This document shows, one piece after another, positions 5,731 through 10,290 of a DNA stretch of 10,290 nt. Both the position numbers and the translations under genes were made by a program. The notes beneath the pieces are model-generated. The model did no database searches. It was not told where the DNA came from and was given only the letters and a program-made list of their open reading frames with translations. Position 1 is the first letter of the stretch, and each line of letters starts with the position of its first letter. Source of the stretch: an uncultured Bacilli bacterium (lineage in GTDB: Bacteria > Bacillota_I > Bacilli_A > RF39 > UBA660); contig CALVVC010000031.1 of the NCBI GenBank assembly GCA_944363755.1, forward strand, positions 1-10,290. Reading direction: 5' to 3'.

Positions 5731-7800
5731 TTAATTTCCACTCTTTTTAATAATATCTTCAGCAATATTTTTAGGAACTTCTTCATAATGATCAAATGTC
5801 ATAACAAAGTTTCCTCTACCTTGAGTATTACTACGTAAGTTAGTAGCATATCCAAACATCTCAGAAAGTGGAACCATTGCTGATAATTTAACCACATTTC
5901 CAAGTGACTCTTGTCCAAGTGGACGACCACGACGACTAGTTAAGTCTCCCATAACGTTACCGAAGTATTCATCAGGTGTAGTAACATCAACTTTCATGAT
6001 TGGTTCAAGAAGTACTGCTTGACATTTATTCTTAGCTTCTTTTAAAGCCATAGAAGCAGCGATTTTAAATGCCATTTCACTAGAGTCAACATCATGGTAT
6101 GAACCATCAAATAATGTTGCTTTAATATCAATCATAGGGTATCCTGCAAGAATTCCAGTTTGCATTGCTTCTTGTAATCCCTTATCTACAACAGGAATGT
6201 ATTCACGAGGAACAACACCACCTACGATTTGATCAACAAATTCATAACCTTTATCAGGATTTGGTTCAAACTTAACCCATACATGACCATATTGTCCACG
6301 ACCACCAGATTGTTTAATGTACTTACCTTCACAATCAGCAGCTTGTTTAATAGTTTCACGATAAGCAACTTGTGGAGCACCAACATTCGCTTCAACATGG
6401 AACTCACGTTTCATTCTATCAACTAATACATCAAGATGTAACTCACCCATACCAGCAATAACAGTTTGACCTGTTTCATGATCAGTATGAACTTTAAATG
6501 TTGGATCTTCTTCAGCAAGTTTTTGTAATGCAAGTGCCATCTTATCTTGATCAGCCTTACTCTTAGGTTCAACAGCAAGTTGAATAACTGGCTCAGGAAC
6601 AATAAGTTTCTCTAAGATAATAGGTTTCTTCTCATCACATAATGTATCACCAGTAGTAGTATTCTTAAGTCCAACAGCAGCAGCTATATCACCAGTATAT
6701 ACATCACTAATCTCCTTACGATTATTAGCATGCATTTGTAATATACGTCCAATTCTTTCTTTAGAATCTTTTGTAGAGTTAAGTACATAACTACCACTAG
6801 ATAAATGTCCTGAATAAACTCTAAAGAATGTTAAACGTCCAACAAAAGGATCAGTCATAACCTTAAATGCTAATGCACTAAATGGTTCACTATCACTTGG
6901 ATGACGTTTTTCTTCTTCTCCTTTTAGATTATGACCCTTAATAGCAGGTGTATCAATTGGACTAGGTAAATAATCAATAACAGCATCAAGTAATGGTTTA
7001 ATACCCATATTACCTAAAGCAGTACCACACATAACTGGGAAGAACTTAGCTTCAAGACATCCCTTTCTTATAGCACGCTTAATCATCTCTACAGTTACTT
7101 CTCCACCTTCAAGATAAACTTCCATCATTTCATCATCAAATTCAGCTACTGAATCAATTAAGTCAGCACGTTTTTCTAAAGCTATATCAGCTAAATCTTC
7201 TGGTATTTCTACTTCTTTAGCATCCTCAGCTTCCCCACCATCATAAAGATAAGCTTTCATAGTAACTAAATCAATAACTCCATGGAAAGTTTCTTCAGCA
7301 CCAATTGGCCATTCAATAGGTTTAGCATTAACTCCTAAACGATCTTTAATAGTTTTCAAACTATATTCAAAGTTAGCTCCCATCTTATCCATCTTATTTG
7401 CAAAAATAATTCTAGGAACCATAAATTCATCAGCTTGTCTCCAAACTGTTTCCATTTGTGGTTCAACACCAGCTTGAGCATCAAGCAAAGCTACTGAACC
7501 ATCCAAAACTCTTAAACTACGACTAACTTCGATAGTAAAGTCTACGTGTCCTGGAGTATCTATTATATTGAAACGATACCCTTTCCAATGAACAGTAGTA
7601 GCAGCACTAGTTATTGTAATACCACGTTCTTTTTCTTGTTCCATCCAGTCCATTTGACTAGCACCATCATGAGTTTCACCAATTTTATGGATATTACCAC
7701 CATGATATAAAATACGTTCAGTACATGTAGTCTTACCAGCATCGATATGAGCCATAATTCCAAAGTTTCTTGTTTTTTCTAATGACGTATCTCTTGCCAT
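5731..7800 (-). CDS. fusA: Translation elongation factor G
   Basis: EF-G is the ribosomal translocase GTPase and also acts with RRF in ribosome recycling. The 689-residue product is full length. GTPase motifs: AHIDAGKT (17-24), RGITI (59-63), DTPGH (81-85), NKMD (135-138). Later domains are intact, including [18 protein letters not shown] of domain [13 protein letters not shown] of domain IV and the C-terminal RRGRPLGQ and [15 protein letters not shown] segments. This is the canonical EF-G at the canonical str-operon position, not a ribosome-protection paralogue. An AGGAG site precedes the ATG by 6 nt, and the gap from rpsG is only 12 nt, indicating cotranscription. Confidence 0.99.
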   Translation of the reverse strand: MARDTSLEKTRNFGIMAHIDAGKTTCTERILYHGGNIHKIGETHDGASQMDWMEQEKERGITITSAATTVHWKGYRFNIIDTPGHVDFTIEVSRSLRVLDGSVALLDAQAGVEPQMETVWRQADEFMVPRIIFANKMDKMGANFEYSLKTIKDRLGVNAKPIEWPIGAEETFHGVIDLVTMKAYLYDGGEAEDAKEVEIPEDLADIALEKRADLIDSVAEFDDEMMEVYLEGGEVTVEMIKRAIRKGCLEAKFFPVMCGTALGNMGIKPLLDAVIDYLPSPIDTPAIKGHNLKGEEEKRHPSDSEPFSALAFKVMTDPFVGRLTFFRVYSGHLSSGSYVLNSTKDSKERIGRILQMHANNRKEISDVYTGDIAAAVGLKNTTTGDTLCDEKKPIILEKLIVPEPVIQLAVEPKSKADQDKMALALQKLAEEDPTFKVHTDHETGQTVIAGMGELHLDVLVDRMKREFHVEANVGAPQVAYRETIKQAADCEGKYIKQSGGRGQYGHVWVKFEPNPDKGYEFVDQIVGGVVPREYIPVVDKGLQEAMQTGILAGYPMIDIKATLFDGSYHDVDSSEMAFKIAASMALKEAKNKCQAVLLEPIMKVDVTTPDEYFGNVMGDLTSRRGRPLGQESLGNVVKLSAMVPLSEMFGYATNLRSNTQGRGNFVMTFDHYEEVPKNIAEDIIKKSGN

Positions 7801-7812
7801 AATATCTCCTTC

Positions 7813-8280
7813 CTACCAACGATAATGAGCATAAGCCTTATTAGCTTCAGCCATTCTGTGGGTATCTTCACGTTTTTTAACAGCAGCACCGCTTCCATTA
7901 GATGCATCTATAATTTCATTAGCTAAATTATCAGCCATTCCACGTCCTCCACGTTTTCTAGAAAAACCAACTAACCAACGCAAAGCCAAAGCTTCAGCTC
8001 TTGCTGGAGTAACTTCTTGAGGAACTTGATAATTAGCACCACCTACTCTTCTAGATTTAACTTCTAAAAGAGGCTTAATATTTTCCATCGCTTCATTAAA
8101 AGCATCTATTGCATCTTTACCAGTTTTATCTTTAACGATATTAAAGGCATCATAAACGATAGTTTGTGCAACACCTTTTTTACCATCAAGCATAACTGTA
8201 TTAATAAGTTTAGCAACAGTCTTAGACTTATATATAGGATCTGGTAAAATATCTCTTTTAACAGCACGTCTTTTACGCAT
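7813..8280 (-). CDS. rpsG: 30S ribosomal protein S7
   Basis: S7 binds the 3' major domain of 16S rRNA, nucleates assembly of the small-subunit head and lines the E site. The 155-residue product, beginning [17 protein letters not shown], has the family length. It shows the conserved [24 protein letters not shown] and [12 protein letters not shown] segments and ends [18 protein letters not shown] precedes the ATG. It follows rpsL by 27 bp. That gap is too short for the long S7-binding structure that regulates the E. coli str operon, so any such control would have to lie elsewhere. Confidence 0.99.
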   Translation of the reverse strand: MRKRRAVKRDILPDPIYKSKTVAKLINTVMLDGKKGVAQTIVYDAFNIVKDKTGKDAIDAFNEAMENIKPLLEVKSRRVGGANYQVPQEVTPARAEALALRWLVGFSRKRGGRGMADNLANEIIDASNGSGAAVKKREDTHRMAEANKAYAHYRW

Positions 8281-8307
8281 AATTTATCCTCCTTCCAATT
8301 CTAAATA

Positions 8308-8721
8308 TTATTTCTTAGGCTTTTTAGCCCCATATTTACTACGACCTTGTTGTCTATCTTTAACTCCTGCTGTATCTAGTGCGCCACGAATAATATGATA
8401 ACGAACTCCGATTAAGTCCTTAACACGTCCACCACGAACTAATACAACACTATGCTCTTGTAAATTATGTCCAATACCAGGAATGTATGTATCTACTTCC
8501 TTACCATTACTTAATCTAACACGAGCATACTTACGCAAAGCTGAGTTTGGTTTCTTAGGTGTCTTAGTACCAACACGAGTACAAACTCCACGTTTTTGAG
8601 GAGATGGATTATTTGTTTGTTTTTTTCTAATTGAATTAACTCCTACTAAAAGCACTGGAGCTTTACTCTTACGAGTCTTACTTCCTCTACCTTTACGAAC
8701 TAATTGATTTACTGTAGGCAT
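8308..8721 (-). CDS. rpsL: 30S ribosomal protein S12
   Basis: S12 sits at the decoding centre and affects fidelity and streptomycin response. From [12 protein letters not shown] the product is 137 residues, with the ~13-residue insertion typical of Gram-positive S12. Motifs include [11 protein letters not shown] (40-50), [17 protein letters not shown] (54-70) and [19 protein letters not shown] (81-99). The next segment reads [11 protein letters not shown] where almost all bacteria have VKDLPGVRYHI: Ile104 replaces the proline equivalent to E. coli Pro90. The two lysines (KK, 56-57) and the methylthiolation-site aspartate (Asp102) are kept. The frame also offers an ATG at 8730, only 2-3 nt from the AAGGAG site; the family N-terminus and spacing favour 8721. 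First gene of the operon. Confidence 0.98.
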   Translation of the reverse strand: MPTVNQLVRKGRGSKTRKSKAPVLLVGVNSIRKKQTNNPSPQKRGVCTRVGTKTPKKPNSALRKYARVRLSNGKEVDTYIPGIGHNLQEHSVVLVRGGRVKDLIGVRYHIIRGALDTAGVKDRQQGRSKYGAKKPKK

Positions 8722-8816
8722 TGTAATCATTAACTCCTTTCTTTACACATATCCAGGTGTATCATTTTAACTTTTAAATAAAATTTTGCCCATGGCAAAA
8801 CTAAATTTAAATCAGC
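8722..8816 (-). promoter_or_regulatory. Leader of the str operon with terminator-like hairpin
   Basis: If transcription starts near 8816, the rpsL mRNA has a leader of about 95 nt. It contains a perfect hairpin on the minus strand, TTTTGCC (8800-8794) with GGCAAAA (8790-8784) around a 3-nt loop. The hairpin is followed by TTTTATTT, which resembles a weak terminator or attenuator. A second weak 5-bp stem, TACAC/GTGTA, lies about 20 nt further on, ahead of AAGGAG. Regulation by either is an inference. Confidence 0.4.
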
Positions 8817-8822
8817 ATACAT

Positions 8823-8852
8823 AATATAACATCATACTAAGGCTAATGTCAA
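8823..8852 (-). promoter_or_regulatory. str operon promoter
   Basis: On the minus strand a perfect -35 TTGACA (8847-8852) is followed by -10 TATATT (8823-8828) after 18 bp, or TTATAT after 17 bp. A TG one base before TATATT gives an extended -10. It begins 8 bp beyond the stop of the thyX-family gene. I saw no terminator between, so some read-through from upstream is likely. Confidence 0.8.
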
Positions 8853-8860
8853 TAATTTTC

Positions 8861-10054
8861 TCAAATTTTTCTAATCAAGGATTTACCTTCTTTAAAATCA
8901 CAATCAGAAGCACAAGTATAATCAGGAAAGGTACACCTAGCACCTTTAGAATATTTTATGATATCTGATGCTAAAGGATGATTTTTTTCTTCTAAAGCTT
9001 TTTTATAATCAAGTAAAGTATCTCTAGTTTGTCTCATAATCTCAAGTTGAGCAGCAGAACAAAGTCTTTCTTTACATTTTAAAATAAAATCTTCATATTT
9101 ACCTTCTTCACTAATTCTAACAAGCTCCCCTTGTGGAACAATATCAGAAACACTTTTTATATCATTAAGCCACTCTACAGTTAAATCCTTATCATCACTA
9201 ATAATAGGTGGAACAAAATAATCTTTTTGTTCTAATCTCTCCATCTGATAATCAAGTGTTCTATGTCGTTGTGCCTGAGCAAGTTCTGCAAAAGAAGCAT
9301 TATAAACAGTTGAATATACATCCCCAAAATATATTTCTTTAGACTCTAAATCATTTCCAAATAAAGATAATGACCGAGCTTTATCATTTTTTAACAATCC
9401 TTCTTCTAATACATTTAAATTTCCTAATTCATCATAAAAGTCTTGCATTTTACTAGCTAAACTATTTTGAAAATAATCATTCTTATCTGCTTTATCTATA
9501 TAATTTTTCATAAAAGATGCGATATAATTAATCTGTCTAAAAGAAGTAGAATAAATCATTTGTGTAGGCATAAATACAGAAACTAAGTATCTTGCATTCT
9601 CTTGAGCGAGTTTAGTTATCTTTGAATCATTAAAAACATCCTCATACTGCTCTTTAATTTTCACTTTAAATATTTCTATCCACTTATTATAAAGTTCTTC
9701 TTCCCTTAAAGTTATCGCATCATCTGTTCTAACTACAGGAGTATATCTAGCAGATTTTTCACTGGTAGTATATTGATGTTCATTATTAATAACCATCGCT
9801 AATATTTTAGGAATATTTTGCATATTAAAATTAATTGTAATATGATCATAAACACTATGATGACCATTATTAAGAGTCATATTAACTCGTCTCATTGTCT
9901 TTTTTTCATCTTCATTCAAAAGATGAAAAAATCCTTCCTTATCATAGCAAACCCCAGCAATTTTCCCAGATAGTTTAATAGCACTATCCTTAGCAAAAGT
10001 TCCATTCTTTTTCAAAAAATAATTTGGTAAAATATCAATTTTTAGTTTACTCAT
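8861..10054 (-). CDS. ThyX-family (FAD-dependent thymidylate synthase-like) protein with two ThyX-like halves
   Basis: Canonical ThyX makes dTMP from dUMP with methylenetetrahydrofolate, FAD and NADPH, and is about 220-250 residues long. This 397-residue protein looks like two such units. The first half has GHHSVYDH (64-71), TSEKSARYTP (97-106, compare S-x-x-S-x-R-Y of the ThyX signature), QENARYLVSVFMPTQM (151-166) and FRQINYI (172-178). The second has FAELAQAQRHRTLDYQM (255-271), carrying the RHR of the signature, and KERLCSAAQLEIMRQ (328-342), resembling the family's RLCxRAQWEIR. The tail has three cysteines (374, 381, 385). A GGGAGG site lies 7 nt before the ATG. It lies between a reverse-transcriptase-like gene end and the str operon. 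Membership in the superfamily is well supported; whether it makes thymidylate is not, since the first half has EHQ where RHR is expected. Confidence 0.8.
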   Translation of the reverse strand: MSKLKIDILPNYFLKKNGTFAKDSAIKLSGKIAGVCYDKEGFFHLLNEDEKKTMRRVNMTLNNGHHSVYDHITINFNMQNIPKILAMVINNEHQYTTSEKSARYTPVVRTDDAITLREEELYNKWIEIFKVKIKEQYEDVFNDSKITKLAQENARYLVSVFMPTQMIYSTSFRQINYIASFMKNYIDKADKNDYFQNSLASKMQDFYDELGNLNVLEEGLLKNDKARSLSLFGNDLESKEIYFGDVYSTVYNASFAELAQAQRHRTLDYQMERLEQKDYFVPPIISDDKDLTVEWLNDIKSVSDIVPQGELVRISEEGKYEDFILKCKERLCSAAQLEIMRQTRDTLLDYKKALEEKNHPLASDIIKYSKGARCTFPDYTCASDCDFKEGKSLIRKI

Positions 10055-10094
10055 AATATATCCTCCCTAAATCTCCCCTATTACTCTTTAATTA

Positions 10095-10103
10095 ATTATA
10101 TCA
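10095..10103 (-). promoter_or_regulatory. Extended -10 promoter of the ThyX-family gene
   Basis: On the minus strand TG-A-TATAAT (TG at 10103-10102, hexamer 10100-10095) is a perfect extended -10. The -35 at proper spacing (TGGAAG, 10118-10123) is poor, as is common with extended -10 promoters. Transcription would start near 10088, giving a leader of about 33 nt. The promoter lies just after the upstream gene's stop codon. Confidence 0.6.
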
Positions 10104-10110
10104 CAACAAT

Positions 10111-10290
10111 TTAAACTCTTCCATAAGTTTCTACATAAGGTTTCTTTAAATATTGTTTAAAGATAATACTATTGTAAATATCCATTTGTAACTTATAACA
10201 TTTACCATGCGAGCTATGTCCTAACCAAGAATTCCACTCAAGTATAGTTTTATCTAAATCTAAAAGACCTCTTTCATAAAGAACATTCCA
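10111..10290 (-). CDS. C-terminal end of a probable reverse transcriptase (5' part outside window)
   Basis: A frame entering from the right edge gives 59 residues before TAA at 10111-10113. Around residues 16-34 it reads TILEWNSWLGH followed by SSHGKCYKL. This resembles the thumb-region end of retron/DGR/group II-like reverse transcriptases, where a pattern like S-W-x-G-H-x-x-H-x-x-x-Y-x-L follows the catalytic domain. The catalytic YxDD box would lie outside the window, so neither activity nor class (retron, diversity-generating element, intron maturase, defence RT) can be judged. No terminator separates it from the ThyX-family gene. I rest this on motif resemblance only; another helical C-terminus is possible. 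Confidence 0.5.
   Translation of the reverse strand, partial: WNVLYERGLLDLDKTILEWNSWLGHSSHGKCYKLQMDIYNSIIFKQYLKKPYVETYGRV

Noticed and set aside
6222..6426. Two short open frames (61 and 65 codons), one on each strand
   Set aside because: Both are inside fusA, out of its frame, and without ribosome binding sites; composition is that of frame-shifted EF-G.
1..10290. Mycoplasma-type genetic code (TGA as tryptophan)
   Set aside because: TGA ends the 204-residue and ThyX-like genes at sensible points and tryptophans in the conserved proteins are encoded by TGG.

Overview
The window is low-GC bacterial DNA from a walled, Firmicutes-type organism. It carries peptidoglycan genes (murD and a FemABX transferase), a Gram-positive-length S12 and strong GGAGG ribosome binding sites. 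TGA serves as a genuine stop and tryptophan is read from TGG, so this is standard bacterial code and not the Mycoplasma code. The composition and divergent protein sequences suit an AT-rich Bacilli or Mycoplasmatota-neighbour lineage, but the sequence alone does not fix the taxon.

Left part (1-2467): a murD lacking its C-terminus runs off the left edge on the minus strand. A FemABX-family lipid II aminoacyltransferase runs on the plus strand, fired from a back-to-back promoter pair in the 115 bp between them. Both act on peptidoglycan precursors.

Accessory part (2468-4411): two plus-strand genes of unknown function, a 206-residue coiled-coil protein and a 99-residue protein, overlap by 17 bases. 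They converge on a minus-strand membrane-anchored protein of 204 residues. Between the converging genes lies a 288-bp stretch bounded by a 20-bp inverted repeat (18 of 20 matching). The two repeat copies sit inside the terminators of the two gene sets, and the stretch holds what looks like an eroded coding remnant. The promoter of the 204-residue protein has a perfect 10-3-10 palindrome filling the gap between its -35 and -10, a good operator candidate.

Right part (4412-8852): the classic str operon rpsL-rpsG-fusA-tuf on the minus strand. It has a consensus TTGACA promoter, a leader of about 95 nt with a terminator-like hairpin, a possible internal tuf promoter and a clear intrinsic terminator after tuf. 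Its S12 has isoleucine where a proline linked to streptomycin response is nearly universal.

Upstream (8861-10290): a 397-residue protein of the FAD-dependent thymidylate synthase (ThyX) family appears to contain two ThyX-like halves, each keeping a different part of the catalytic signature. Before it lies the 59-residue C-terminal end of a probable reverse transcriptase that enters from the right edge. The least explained parts of the window are the tandem ThyX, the reverse transcriptase tail and the repeat-bounded accessory region. I saw no CRISPR array, tRNA, rRNA or intact insertion sequence.
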